NCBI GenBank assembly: GCA_002633005.1
Contig: NMRA01000423.1
Span: 130,106-194,105, forward strand
From: Phoronis australis
Taxonomy: Eukaryota; Phoronida; Phoronidae
Reading direction: 5' to 3'
Length of the DNA: 64,000 nt
Positions 34,850 through 57,461 of the stretch are shown piece after piece. The notes under the pieces were generated by a model that was given only the letters and a program-made list of their open reading frames with translations, searched no databases and had not been told where the DNA came from. The translations under genes were made by a program, and so were the position numbers. Position 1 is the stretch's first letter, and each line of letters opens with the position of its first letter.

Positions 34850-37586
34850 CTAAATAGATTTAACCGTCATAACTCGGGAATTATGGCAGTGTTTTACACT
34901 GACACTTTTTGACACTGTTCGTTTTGGAAACCACTCGCTACCCCGCAGCGAAAATATAATTGCGCATACAAAATTAGGCATATGGTCCTGTATTCGGAAA
35001 ATTCCGGGACTAGACATCCATTTGTGCAATACATGTAGTTTAATATCACCAGAGAGTAAACTCGACAAATGCAACGTATATTTTGGGAACAAAGGGTAAA
35101 CCTTACGTCATTGTACCAAAGAGCATCCATGTATCCACTATAGTTATGTAACTGATCTGCTGGGGGTACTTCAATAGAAGAAGTATTGCAGGATATGTCA
35201 CTCCATTAGAAACTGAGGCGACTTTTTCGGGTCCCTTTAATGCCAAAATATAACACGAAATGTAAAGTTTTTCCACTAAATTCCCAAAAAAGCTTCACTT
35301 CAGGAATTTGCAGCTGTACAGGAGGTTCCTTTTATAACTGCACAAATCCTGTACAGAAGGGTTTTTAATATTATTCATATTTTAAAATCTTCGTTTGGCA
35401 AATTACGTAGGCCTACATGTATTACTTTTGGCAAGATGTCAGCTTTTCTTGTATTGCTGTTAAGACTTAACGGGATAAAAAGTCAGTTGTCCCTGCGAAT
35501 CCTATAGAGTTAGATTGGTGGAATTGAGGTAACTTTGGTGATTTCGCTCACGTCGGCGCGCTGCAACCAATTCAGACACATGGTTCGCATCCGTTCAATG
35601 GCCGTGGACAGTACGAACACGGCGTCAACTCGATGCTGTTTTCGAATAAAGGTTGAAATTATGTTTTATGGCAGAGCATCAGAACAATTGGAAGCAAACT
35701 GCTCACTCATAAATTATTTTGCAAAATAATGCAAAGAATTTGAGGGTGACATCGGTTTATGCCACCAGCTTGCGCCACCTTGAGTAGTAGTGCAAAATTT
35801 AAGTCAACCAAGATATCGTTATTCTTAAGACTCTCCCTTCCCGCATTTAAATTTATGATTCTTTGCTGTGATTATAAAGTGCATTTTGAGACTTGATGAG
35901 AGGCTCACATTTAATCAAGGACAACATTATTTCTAACATATTTTAGGTATTAGAAGATCAGTTACCATTATCAGCAATCGCCCTGGTGAGTTGAGGTGCG
36001 TTTCGCCAGCCTGAGTCGTCCTCGTAGAGGTTGTGTAGGGTTACAGTAACCGACTACCACGCAAGATGAAACCTCTCGTCGTTGTCCTATTAAGCTACAA
36101 GGACCCAAACATTGCTGAAAAGTTTGATGACGCCGTCACGGATTGAAGTGAGCTATTAATGTGCTTGGCTGAACGCACAGGATGAGATAATTGTGGTCGT
36201 AAACCAAGTTACACACCTGTTTATCGTACGCACTCTGCAGTCAAAAACCCGTGACTGCTTTTAAATTGACAAGTAAATATCCTCCGTCTTTGGATTTTTT
36301 TAAAATCGAGGCATTACAAGAGAAATAAGTTACTAGATATTTTCAACAACACTGCTAAGCAACGACCATTAGTGTGTGAATCGATGATGACGAGCTGGTC
36401 ACAGTCTTGGCGGGGGTACAAAAAGGGCCCAAATGTTAGCGTAGGATTTGTCTTTCAACGACCGTCAAAGATACAGAGAGCATGAGCGAATATCGTTGAA
36501 AATTATTAGTTGTGAACATTTTCGTGTGTTCAACAAATTTTAATTTGCAACCATAACATTAGATTATTCTCCATATGCTAGAGCGACCAAGACCTGTAGT
36601 AAATCTCTTCCATGAAATGCGAGGCGGACGAACTCGATGCTCTTAAATTGGTGGCAGCTCCACCTTGCGGATCAGTTTCATGAGCCCCGGCGAAAGTACT
36701 TTGAGTTTCTGGAAGAGAATCCTAAGATAAGGGGACTTTTCAAAAATCCCATTTTACCCTACTCTCTGGATGGATGTGTTTTCTAGCATCAACTGCAACC
36801 CCATCCGATCACAAACGTAGTCAAGTAACCCTCCGGAAGGTGACCTATTTAGATACCCGTCTGGGCACACATATGTTATTGAAGATATTGTGCCTTTGAC
36901 CAGTCTGCAGGCGTACGAATGCCATGTCTGAAGAACGGGGATCTAAAAGGTTTACGGTACGTTTGTGATATTAGTCTTCTTGAGAGCCAGTGTTTCCAGT
37001 CTGCAAGTTACAGGCATCTACATTCTGATGCCTGTGCTTCTGTGATACTGAGGATCGAGGGACACGCTGTCGCTCGGCATCATCACCTGCAGGTCGTTTG
37101 GTTGGGTGTTGGGACTGAATTCATCACATATTACTCTATGTCTATTTTCCCCAGGATGAGCAAATCTTGAAGTATGTTTGGCCAAAGACTTCAACAACAT
37201 CAGTAAAAGTTCTTCAGTTACGCAATTCTTGCACCGATCGATTGTCCGATTGCAATCGAGGAATTTGACCCCAGTGTCACAACATTACCTGCGCATGCCG
37301 GGGGTGATCTCTTAGATTCATGTCGAGGTTTTCTGCAGTTACAGTTCTCTACACCAAATATTCCTGTAAGCTACATGAGTTTGCACTGCTTCTTGAGCCT
37401 GTGTATTATATGTGGAGATCACTGAACTGATGAAATGGATGAAGTAAGAGTGTGCTAGGCTACCATTTAAAGATGTTTTAACATCTTTTTAAAGAGGAAA
37501 CATCCATGCTTTGTTTATTGCGGGAAAATATTGTGATTATTACTTTTTTCGAAATTCTAAGTTTGAACCTTTTTAGACGGGCAGCC
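34850..37586. other. Intergenic region upstream of the dihydropyrimidinase gene
   Basis: No supported gene. Open frames such as 35535-35729 and 36919-37170 are short and motif-free. The promoter of the dihydropyrimidinase should lie near the right edge, but I cannot point to an element. Confidence 0.5.
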
Positions 37587-47238
<9,652 letters not shown>

Positions 47239-47499
47239 AAACTGACTTATGGTGCAAGGCGAGGACACCCATTAGTTTGAGACACGCATTGTCAAGCTCA
47301 ATCCATCAATGATTTTTGAACTATAGTACTTTCAAGGGTGTAGTCTTCACATTCACAAGTGTACCAGAGAATTCAGGAGGTCAACAGAATTTGTGACATG
47401 ATGTATGAACTCTTCTAATACGCCGTGTGCTACATGTTCATTCAATTTCTACAGCACAGCCATAGTGTGAAGCTGTTACAGTTTTGTAAATTAACATTT

Positions 47500-47690
47500 C
47501 GTTTTCATTTGATGCAACATATTTTTCATGAAAATCTGTCATATTTTAGGACCTTCCATGCAAAAGTTGAACATTTTGAACAACACTTTACAGAATAGTG
47601 TATAACTCGTAGTATTCGATCGTTTCACATAAATCGGATCAACCATTCCTGAAATATGTGTTCAGTCTGAAGTTAGGGTCCCAGATAGCT
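47500..47690 (-). repeat. Dispersed about 450-bp repeat family, copy 5 (inverted, partial)
   Basis: Read on the minus strand it has aacttcagactgaacacata, ggttgatccgatttatgtga and tttgcatggaaggtcc, matching the first half of the other copies. It starts about 260 bases after the dihydropyrimidinase stop. Confidence 0.45.
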
Positions 47691-47723
47691 CAGCTTAATT
47701 AAACTCCACTACATAGAGCAACA

Positions 47724-47800
47724 CAGGGCGGATTCACGATTTTTAGTCGGTGGGGGGGGGGGCAGGACAGAGTATTAGCCAGGATTTTCCCCATCAGACA
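47724..47800 (+). repeat. Dispersed G-run repeat head, copy 1
   Basis: The stretch cggattcacgatttttagtc, then a run of 12 G, then caggacagag and ccaggattttcccc matches 54371-54440. Potential quadruplex-forming G run. Confidence 0.55.
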
Positions 47801-50260
47801 TTCGCACCCAAGAACAGCCAAATGGAATCTGGCCATGCAGCTCCTCTAAATCTGTCACTGTTACACGTAGCGAGTCCAGGCAGTAATTTCAAAAAAAAAA
47901 TTAAGTTCACTTCAAAAACTGTTACATATATAGATCCCATTTTGCTAATACTATAGGCATTGTTTCGCGCTGAGCTGTTCCTTTTGTGGGTTTAGCTTTT
48001 GAATCTACGAAACCAGCCGAGGAAGTCAGTACATGTATCTGGCAAGCCGGCGTTCATCGGTATGAAAAGTGTCACACGAGCACCCGTTCATGTATCTAAG
48101 TGCTGAACCCCGACTGCTTCATCTTCACTAAAATTGCAGCCTTTCTTCCGTGGGGACTGCCAAGCACTTGGGTACAAGAAATAACACTTCATCTACGTTC
48201 CCTGCGCCAAGGTTGTATGTTTAGCGGAACACGAGATTTAATGTTCCTAGGAACTTGAGTCCTGCTAAATCATTATCATTGTGTCAGTTGGAAGTAAATA
48301 CAGTATTTCTGTCCAACTGAACGTTTCAACTTGAACAATAAAATACGATCCAATACGGGTCGAATTCCAATATGGGTCTCGATAGCTGTAGTCCTTTAAT
48401 GGAACACGAGAATAGTGTTCGCAGGAACTCGTCCTCTGCTTAACCTTATTAATGTCATAAGAAATATAGAGTACTTTGCAATCCATGTAAACATGGCTTT
48501 CTCTGGTTTCAAATGTTTTTGTGTAATTTTAGTGCAAATTAGAAATGAGTGAGAAATCAAAAATCAACATCAAGTGCTATTTTCACGTTTTGGTGGACGT
48601 TCTCTCCCATAATCGTCAGGCGAACGGCTGACATTGTCCACCAATAATATGGTTAAGTTACAGTAGGAAAGATACGACGTATATTTAATACAAAAACACT
48701 GACACACATAACCTAACGACAGTTTAATCATTTTCCGTACATGATCCAACTAAACATTAAAACTCGATAACGAGGCCCTGATATTTCAGTGCTTCCCGTC
48801 CGTTGGGCAAGAAAAACTCCGAAGCGGTCGCGCGAACACTCGCCCCCACCCGACGCCTGATCCTTATTTCGTTCCCGTGACGAAAAAGCACCGGATATTT
48901 CGGTCGCAAAACTTCGATGCGCGGCCTTGGTATTTTACGCGCACCCGGCAGCCGCGTACGAGTCGACTTCGCGAGCAGCTGTCGTGTCCATTTACAAATT
49001 TCAAAAGCACGACCACTAGAGTAGAGCTACTCATTTATTCTTCCCGTGAAAAGTAGTTCTGTATTAGAGGTAAATGGCCAAGATCTCAACCTTCATGCAG
49101 TGACACACGATACGTCCACTTTTTGTCATTTTTTGCAAAAATCGAACCAAGGCTCCGGCAGCTATCACTGTAGCCCCGTGGAGCTACAGGGATGAATAAG
49201 AGAATACGTATAGTGATGCCGTTTACATGTACATAACGCACTTTATATGCGCTAACTGCGAAGCGATACCGAAGATAGTTTACAGTGAAACAACACGTGT
49301 AGTTGAGATAAAAGGTCATATATATTATGACAAACTAAACTACTACAGATATCAGTAATTACAAAAGTTATATAACATGTTGAACTGTAAAGGTGGGTGA
49401 CAATCTGCCAAGCACCAATGAAGGTATACACAAGTGGTGAATAGTAAGTTAAGAAACAATATGCGGAAGCATAACAGCAACACCGGGACAGCGACATGTG
49501 AAATTGGAGCATAACAGGGAAAGAAAGAAAATTGGTTTGAGGGAGGGTGGGAAAGAGAAATTGAGTGAAAAATGAAAGTTGGAGCGAATTGTGGACGATG
49601 GCCCAGTGTTGCGGCAAGACAAAGAGATCACGTGGTACAATTGAACCAATAATTGTAGAACAAAGAGGGTCACTTACCTGAGAATCCAAACAAAAAATAT
49701 GATAATGAGGACGAAGCATTATAGCTTACATAAAATAATTTAATACTTAAATAGTTTTTATTCGGTAGAGCGATACGAACAAACGTTCACAAGCTATGCA
49801 GTTACCCTAGCAATGTCAAGCGATAAATTGCGATACTGAACAAGCGGTTACCTGCAACAAAGACAAAAATGCAGTCTGAATATTCGGCAAGCAAGCGTAA
49901 ACAACAAACACCATACAAAAGAACGCTAAAAAGACCTGAAACAATGACACTACATTAGAAGCCTAACGCATTTCAGCTACACCAACGATACACATGCGCC
50001 TTGCGCACGTCAGATACAACGTGTGCCAATCACTTGCAATTATTTTTTAAAATAAAAAATGATACACACTGGGAACCATTACCACACAAACAACTGCCTA
50101 ACTGCGACCCTTAACTATTTATCCCATGAACCGGGTATCGCGCAACATACATGTATACGCCAAACAAACAGCTGAATGAAAATACGACTATATACGTTCA
50201 ACAACAATTATGTACGCTCCAAACTTATCTAGTTAGGCAAACATGAAATACAACATGCCA
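47801..50260. other. Intergenic stretch with a CpG-rich patch
   Basis: No supported gene. Bases 48770-48990 are markedly richer in CG dinucleotides than their surroundings (cgaagcggtcgcgcgaac, gatgcgcggcc, cagccgcgtacgagtcgac) and might be a promoter or exon of an unrecognised transcript. A 49252-49719 minus-strand frame is open but of low complexity and shows no motif. Confidence 0.4.
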
Positions 50261-50369
50261 CCCTGAGTGTGGCATGGGCGGATACAGTGGGGGAGGGGCT
50301 GTTTAGAAGAGTACGGCGAATTAAGTATGAACATGGACGTTCAACATTAAAAGAAATACAAAAGGATTT

Positions 50370-50830
50370 CCCCGCGCTTTTTAACTTCCTGAACTTTTTA
50401 AAAATTTGCTCGTCCATTTATTACATTTTCTCACTTTTTAAAAGATCTAACTCACCCTTTTTAAATTTCGTGACCCTTCGGATTTCCCAGCCTTTTTTGA
50501 AGTTTTGCCCCCCTTTTTATTAAATTTTACCTTTTAAATTTCTCTGCATTTTAATTAGATTTTGCGCCTTTTAAAAAAAAATCTCGCCATTGATTTCCAT
50601 GCCTTTTAAAGATTTTCCCCACGCTTCTTGTAAGAATTTTTCCCACCCTTTTTATATTTCCTCTCCCTCTTAAAATATTTCCCGATATTTTTTAAATTTG
50701 CCACTTTTTTGAAGATTTTCGCACCCTTTTATTAGATTTTCCGTCCTCTTAAATATTTGCCCGTCCTTTTTGAAGATTTCTCCGCCTTTTTAAAGATTTT
50801 CCAAAATTCTCTCACCCATTCCCTGAGCAC
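50370..50830. repeat. Degenerate pyrimidine/T-rich tandem repeat
   Basis: About 460 bases of irregular units of the form ccctttttaaattttgccc or cctttttaaagattttccc, with a spacing of roughly 25-30 bases. Open frames here come from composition. Confidence 0.7.
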
Positions 50831-50899
50831 TCTTTTAATGGCTGAAATTTCAAATTATCAATTTGCCACTTGAAAGTCCCACCATACCGAACAGCAGAA

Positions 50900-51963
50900 G
50901 TTCTAGGTATCAAACTGCATATAGACAAAAGAGCCTTAGTACATTCTCGTAAATCTCTACGTTCCATGTGATAGTACGACTACAGAAGAGGGGTGGATTA
51001 AGCTGTTGAAGCCTTTCCTTTGTATGGGACCCAAAGATATAATCTCAGGGGACTTCAACGCACGTAGTCCGTAATGGAAAGATACCACCACCAATATTAA
51101 TGGCAAGTCCTTGGAGAAAGCTTTACCCAATCTGGACTGCATCATCCTAAACAACGATTCACCTACCAGAGTAGCAGAATGAGATGGAGATTCTGATTCA
51201 TGTGTTGACTCGACTCCTAAGGTAGTCCTTGAACTTGACTGGAAGTTTCTTCCCCTCATGGGCAGTGATCACAGACCAGCTCTTATTCACATTAATAAAG
51301 CAGGGGACCCAGTCCCCTCAAAGAACCATCCTGGGTTCAAGTACAATACAAGGGGGAATCAGTCGTTCCGAGCACGGTGCGTAAAAGGCTGAAGGAGGTC
51401 AGAGCTTAGCGCAAAACCAATAATCCAAGGTGCAAACCTAAATGGTGGACGGAGGAAGTGGACAATGCCTGGAGTAGTAAGATGCAAAGGAGCAAAGAGT
51501 ATACCTCAGCCAAGATGCAAGGGGGGTCGAAGGAAGAAATCTGTGAGCGACGCAAGGCCTTCGGCGATGCTGTTGCTAACTATCAGGCTGTTGCACGGAA
51601 AAACAAGCAGATGCTTTGGGATGATTTCTGTCAGTGTTCTGACCCCGGAGACCAATCACCAGCAAATTCTGAAATCTGGCTAAGGAAATGAAAAGAATCT
51701 TAACCGGAGCAGGACCTGCACCTCAACTTATCCAGGGACTGACCGAATGGTAAGACGCTTGCTACAGACCAGGAAAAAGGCGAAGCCTTCCTTCTAAGAT
51801 CCAGAAGCAACTGCAGCCAGATGGCCCTGACATTGTCCAGCAAGCATTACGCACAGTGAACCAGCATATGGAGGAGAATGATCAAAACAATGAGCAACCA
51901 GTCTCACTTGAAGAACTAGATGCAACCCTGGCACAAACACAGCAAAAGCTGATTGCCTGCTAC
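50900..51963 (+). pseudogene. LINE endonuclease and linker relic
   Basis: Endonuclease/exonuclease/phosphatase motifs of a non-LTR retrotransposon: SGDFNARSP near 51050 and GSDHRPALIH near 51262, then a linker with WWTEEVDNAWSSKM and WDDFCQCSDP, then QPVSLEELDATLAQTQQ, which normally precedes the polymerase domain. In-frame stops and shifts show it is dead. The polymerase part is missing, which is the reverse of normal LINE truncation. Confidence 0.75.
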
Positions 51964-54370
51964 TAGCTGTTTGCCTTCTGTATAAAATCCTGTCCACACA
52001 CAACTAGCCTACATGTACACTAGCCTATACTAGTGCAATTTACCGGCCACTCACTTTTAAGTGGACCGTCTACACACACAAATCCCATAACTAGGGTAAG
52101 GCCGAAGTTGCACTACATGTATTATACGTGACAATGAACAGCTAATGCCAACAGGAGGCGCAAAAGCAGACGAGTCTGTATGTAACCTCTGCTGATAATT
52201 ACTTCGCCTTGACCCAGGTTTGTGGCCATATACAGATATTAGAAGTGGCTCAAGTTACCCTAGAACAAATAACCATACCTCGATAAGGTGGAGTAAGTAG
52301 TCACAAGTGGGGTAAGTTACACTAGGATTTAAATAGCATCCACACAGCCTCCAAATCTAGCGACAACTCCAGGAGTAACTTGTTGTAGTAACTAACTCTG
52401 TGTATAGACAGCACTAAGTTACTATATATTACAGTAATGTATATGATAACTTCACATGGAAATAGAGGAACTTCCTATCAATTGAGCACCTGACAGATTG
52501 ACTAAACTAGCCAAAACAAAAGCAAAAAATACATCTAATAAACATTTATTTAATAATGTCACTGCTTGTACCAGGCAATTAACACTGATCTCAATCTTAT
52601 GCAATGCTTTTGCTTCACACAACAAATATATTATAACACAACAACAAGGAAGTCATTGACTAAGTCAAATAGTCACGTGATCTAGCAGAGTGAGATTGAC
52701 AGTTTGTGACACTGCTGTCCCATGAAAGACACATCTCCAAACTAAGCTACAGAGATTCATACATTTAAATAACACTCTCAAACTTGAGCATAATGGTATG
52801 TACCACACTTATTATACTTGATTATCTACACAGTAGATAAATCAACACAATCTCATACATTTAAATAACACTCTCAAACTTGTGCCTATGTAACACACTA
52901 AATGTACTTGGTATGTACTATTAAAATATTAAAAAGTCATTGCTTAGCACTATAAAATGGGCCAGTCACTTTTTGGCTCCTGCCACAAGTTTTGTCAAAA
53001 ACCTTGCCATTCACAAGTTACAAAAGGTTCTTTGAGTAAAATTTAGTTTTTACTTAATATTCATATGACCTGCTGGTGGAGTGCCAATGTATAGGACACC
53101 AGTTGAATCACAAATATCCTCTCCCCCAAAAAATTACGTTTCAATAAAAAAATTTCAGCACAAGAAACATACTTATTCACCCTAAATAACTGTTTTGTGT
53201 TCTATGAGTTGCAACAGGCAGGACCATCAGCAGTTTATTCAGCATTAAAAAGCAGGTCATCTGAAATGGGTTTTCCCCAATTTCTCAGAAGGTCCATGAC
53301 CAACGACAAGCGACTACATCTTATGACAAGTAAAACTGGTGTTATGATATGGCACGTTATTGTGGACATGGTTTGGAATAACGTTTCATGTACATTACAT
53401 TTATTTACTTCTAAATAGACTCTTCTATTCTTGATAGATTAATGAACTCCAAGAGATGTGAGCAAGTTACTTGGTTACTGCACTTGGGTGTAAAAAAGCT
53501 GAACAGACTCCCTAACCTGGGTGTCCATTGAGTCAGGGGTGTCCATTCGCACGCTCTGGACACCCTCTAAATGAAGGCCTGGGACAAACTCGTTCCTAGG
53601 TGTGATGTATGTGTGTTGCAACCAGTGAGACATTTTCACTAAACAAAGAAAATCGATGCAAACTGAGTTACTCATGTAACCACAAGAACAAAATGCACAA
53701 CTATGCGCAGAAAACAATCAAACTGAGACTCACTAATTCCTCCAGGAAAAATGTCATGTAGAAGGTAGCATTGTTTTGCAGGCTAGACTCGTGATTAAGT
53801 GGTTTGCTTGTAACATATGGCAATATCTAGCAACAAATTAATACGTGCTCTTGCTTTTCTCCTAAGAACCACACAATATGGAATGCAGCCAAGTTCATGC
53901 ACTACATTTCAAGGTGTTCAACACTAACAGAGTCATTGAGCACGTATGATACTCAGCATACAAAAGTCACTAAGCCTGCTCCATGTCCCTGTACTGTATC
54001 ATCAACTAGTCAGCACCATTGCAAATCCCCTTACAAAACGTATTACATACTGTTTGGTTTAAACCATTTCTTGAACAGAGTTTTGTTGTCGTAGTTATAT
54101 TGGCGGGGTTACCCAAACAGTCCCAGCCAACAGAAGAAAACTTGATTTCATCTCTGACACGTAGGCTCAGAAAAAGATGCCCGAAAGAGATTTTTCAAGC
54201 CATACTGCACCGGCACCAGGAGAACAGTTGTACAAGGGTCAGAATAAACCACAATTCTGACAGTGACAAATGGATTAAGTCACTAATCCTAACTGTTCGT
54301 AACATTTGGCAATTTAAGGCATTGGTGTACTCGAGTGTGATGCTCATCATGAGTTGTATTATCCAGACCC
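51964..54370. other. Intergenic stretch, nothing recognised
   Basis: AT-rich sequence with a locally repeated word (catacatttaaataacactctcaaacttg, given here as cactctcaaactt) at 52770 and 52869. No supported gene. Confidence 0.5.
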
Positions 54371-54560
54371 ACATCAGTAGCGGATCCAGGATTTTGAGTT
54401 GGGGGGGGCAGGGTGCAGGAATAACCAGAATTTCGGCACATGCACGTGCCCAGCCTAAAATGTAGGGATGCAGGGGACTCCAATTTTTGGGTTTGCGGAC
54501 CTTATTACTAAAAAAAATGGTAAACGGGGTTTGGGCATTGTGCATTCGCCCCAGAGCATA
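54371..54560 (+). repeat. Dispersed G-run repeat, fullest copy
   Basis: Starts gcggatccaggattttgagt followed by a G run and caggg, and continues through gcccagcctaaaatgtaggg to gtgcattcgcc. The head matches 47724-47800 and the tail matches 32525-32640. Confidence 0.6.
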
Positions 54561-56301
54561 TGCTAGCAATTTGCACCCTCAACTGCCAAATAGTGGGGGA
54601 ATGTTAGCGTAACTGCACGTGTCTCAGTAGTCACGGTAGACTTTAAAGTGCTTAAAACCCCCATTTACCTTGTTTTGATGAGTGACTACTGCATACTACA
54701 AACGTAAATTTAATGTCCCAAAAACAAGAAAATAGAAGGAAAGTGACATCAGTTGAAAGTTTCTTAGTTCTACAGAGATGAGTGTCACATGTGAATGTAC
54801 CCAGCGCCAGTGAGTCTTGTCCACCAACAAGCGAGTTTATTGCTCAAACTTGTGCCATATCTGCAATTGTCTGTTGTTCACAACATGAAAGTGAAAACGG
54901 ACACAGCATGGTCAAATACCAAGCAGTCACAACCACTAAAAACACAGTGTCTTGACATTTCCACAAGAAATCAAGCAGCAACGTCTGACGACTTTCACAC
55001 TCAACGCGTTGAATGATGACCAGTGCTGTGGTTGGTTATACCGATTTTACAATGTATGCTTCGACCAATAAATGCTCATACCTCGAGATCAGCTAATTAA
55101 TATCGTCACATAATGTTTGCAGGCCTTCTAATTTGGCAGTTTTGTGGTCAACTGGTGGGGTTGCTTTTCTGTGTTCTTGGCACGAAAGTAATAATTTTTA
55201 GCACTTTAAATTATGGTCGGATCACAAGTGTTTACACTCAATCTCCTCTCAACACTTCGACATCGTCATCTTCAATCCAGTGTAAAGAAAGCGATGAGCA
55301 TATTTCAAACAGATGTCCATACAGAAATCCTACAGTTTTGTTGGTAAATTAAGAGACAGTCCATATAAAAACCAGTAGATTTTCAAAAATCAGTCTATAC
55401 GTCAAAATTTAAAATAACTTCATTTTTTGTACATGAGTAGGTATCCTAACATAAATCCAAATGCCAAATTTTGTGCACTCAATGACTCCTAATTTCGCCG
55501 CTGGAGCATGATAACACAAATTGGCACAATTGGGCATATTAGCCGTCTCAAAAATCGCATGTTTTCAGCAACAAAAATGAGTAACATACAAAATAGATCG
55601 AAAGCTATATTTTGGTGGCTGAAATAACCAACGTATACTGTACATAATTATGTGCCATTTATCAAAATCTGACAGTTTTGTGCTAGACAGGGGAGATAAT
55701 CCACAGACCACTTTTGGGGGCTAATTTTAGTGGCCATTTTTGTGACCTTCTCACTGCCATAAAACACCTTGTAGCCTTATGTGACGTTTTGAACGTACAG
55801 TTAAAGAGTTAGTCTTGATGACTGAGCAATAAAAAATCTTGCCTCAACTTTGCACCTTAGTGAAAATTGTCTTGCAAAACTGTCTATTTTCATAGTTTGG
55901 AAATGACGAACAGACTTTACAGACCATTTGAACAAACTTTTAGGCAAGAAGTCTGCTTTACATAGTCATAGAAACCAAGTCTAAACTCTTTCAAATGAAA
56001 ACAAGATGTTTTCCGGATTTATTACGCGGCTAGTATCAAAACTGAACCCGATGACCTTTGCCCACCTTTGAGGGAGTCAGTTGAGGTTAAGCTTGAGGAT
56101 ATATAAAAAATGTACGTGTAACCCTCTTGTATTCTTTCATTTCTTTTACATTATCAGGTTAATTTAAACACCCTGTAGAAATTTTAAATGGAAATACATG
56201 TAGATGCCTTTAAGATTAAACGAGAATGAATTGATAGTTGTAATGACTGGTTTTGAGAGAAGCAAGCGCATTTTAAAAAGACAAAATGGCGGACGATTTC
56301 G

Positions 56302-56890
56302 ATGGGCCTTCATGTTCCTTTAGAGTTTATTCTGCAAAAAATCCGATCACAAAAGCTTTGTGCTTTAGTGAGTTATGTCAAAGACACCACAGAACATTTG
56401 CGATACAGGAAACTACCTCCTAAAACAAGGCCTGTGCCAGAGTACGCACTCGTACTACCCAGATTCGGTGAATTTCTGACTGAACAGGACCAGTCATGGA
56501 AGAGTCAGGTAATGCTGGATGTTACCACTCTGCTACTCTCCTCCTGAACGTAGCAGCCTTGTCAAATTCTACCGGCATTTCTGTTTCGAGATATGACTTA
56601 AGTAAAAGTCAGAATGGAAAGGATCTCTGTGATGGCAAGATCGCTCCACTCAAACAACATGCAAAGTACTTTGCAACCGAAGGTAACAATATCATAAAGT
56701 TTCTGGATTTGAAAGAAGCATTACTTTCCACTGGCCATGTGAAGGGATGTTATGTGTATGCATGTTCAGTCAATGCAACAAAGTCTTTTCCAAAATACTC
56801 AGTTCCTGGTATAAGCACATTCAAAAATTCCCACTATTCCACCCAAGGAATTCGCGTNGAGCCCCCTATTGGCAGCAGAGGCAACTGAGA
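56302..56890 (+). pseudogene. Decayed transposase-like reading frame
   Basis: Two overlapping frames (56302-56547 and 56496-56888) together read as one protein with a frameshift near 56510. The second contains NAGCYHSATLL, GISVSRYD, NGKDLCDGKIAPLKQHAKY and STGHVKGCYVYACSV. The NAGCYH, RYDxxExxxGKDxCDxxxA and later blocks recur in transposon-linked proteins of many invertebrates, where SDNAGCYH looks like a DDE-type catalytic box. Here the catalytic aspartate position reads glycine (ESGNAGCYH). An ambiguous base lies at 56858. Family named from recalled pattern only. Confidence 0.6.
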
Positions 56891-56960
56891 ACATGCAAAA
56901 AGGACGAAGTGCATTTCGTGTAATGCTTCGTACGCATAAACTACATTAGAGGCAAGATTT

Positions 56961-56966
56961 TTTATT
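56961..56966 (-). terminator. Candidate polyadenylation signal for the beta-secretase, inside the transposon
   Basis: AATAAA on the minus strand about 500 bases after the stop codon at 57462. Speculative; other signals further on are possible. Confidence 0.25.
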
Positions 56967-57461
56967 TTAGATTATAAACAGGTTAGGAATGACTAAACAA
57001 ATTATTATAAAGTCAATTTCAGAAAAGGTGCGTTATGGCTTCTACAGAGTGCCAAATTTGGCCGAAAATGGCTTCAGTCAAAACCTGAAAAATAGCCGTT
57101 TTTGCCTCACAAATTCAAAACGCACAAATTTAAAAATGGATTTTGAAAATTATGCCGTTGAATTATTCAGCCACTGCGCTTTCATTTCGTATTATTAATT
57201 TGTTTTGACCTTACCACACATGCTAGTAAAATGCATTCAAACAGGCCTACTTCAACGCCCAATTTTGTTGCAAAATGGAGGTACAGGTCATAAAAAGAAA
57301 AATAATGAATGAAAATTCTTAAAAAGTGAGGTTTTTCTACATCTCAACAAACCAAATTCATGTGCTAAGTTTCAAAAAAATCGGTGATTTTGAGTATAGA
57401 CTCTACCTGTTGGTTTTTATATGGAGTCACTCTTAACTCTTGATCTATGACCTCCCGCCAG

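Larger units (their letters stand above)
55353..57432. mobile_element. TTAA-flanked 2.08-kb DNA transposon next to the beta-secretase gene
   Basis: TTAA at 55349-55352 and 57433-57436 flanks inverted ends: left GAGACAGTCCATATAAAAAC, right (reverse complement) GAGTGACTCCATATAAAAAC. A decayed transposase lies inside (56302-56890). TTAA duplications with purine-purine starts fit Kolobok-type elements; piggyBac is the other TTAA family. The right end is 29 bases from the last base of the beta-secretase stop codon on the opposite strand, so any 3' UTR of that gene runs into the transposon. Confidence 0.8.

Noticed and set aside
49252-49719. 155-residue minus-strand frame rich in F, L, S and C
   Set aside because: Open by composition only, with no motif, signal or splice-supported neighbours.
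54019-54465. 148-residue plus-strand frame
   Set aside because: Its second half runs into a dispersed repeat and no domain is recognisable.
57405-57461. Long native 3' UTR of the beta-secretase before the transposon
   Set aside because: Only 25 bases separate the stop codon from the TTAA, so there is no room for a normal UTR of its own.
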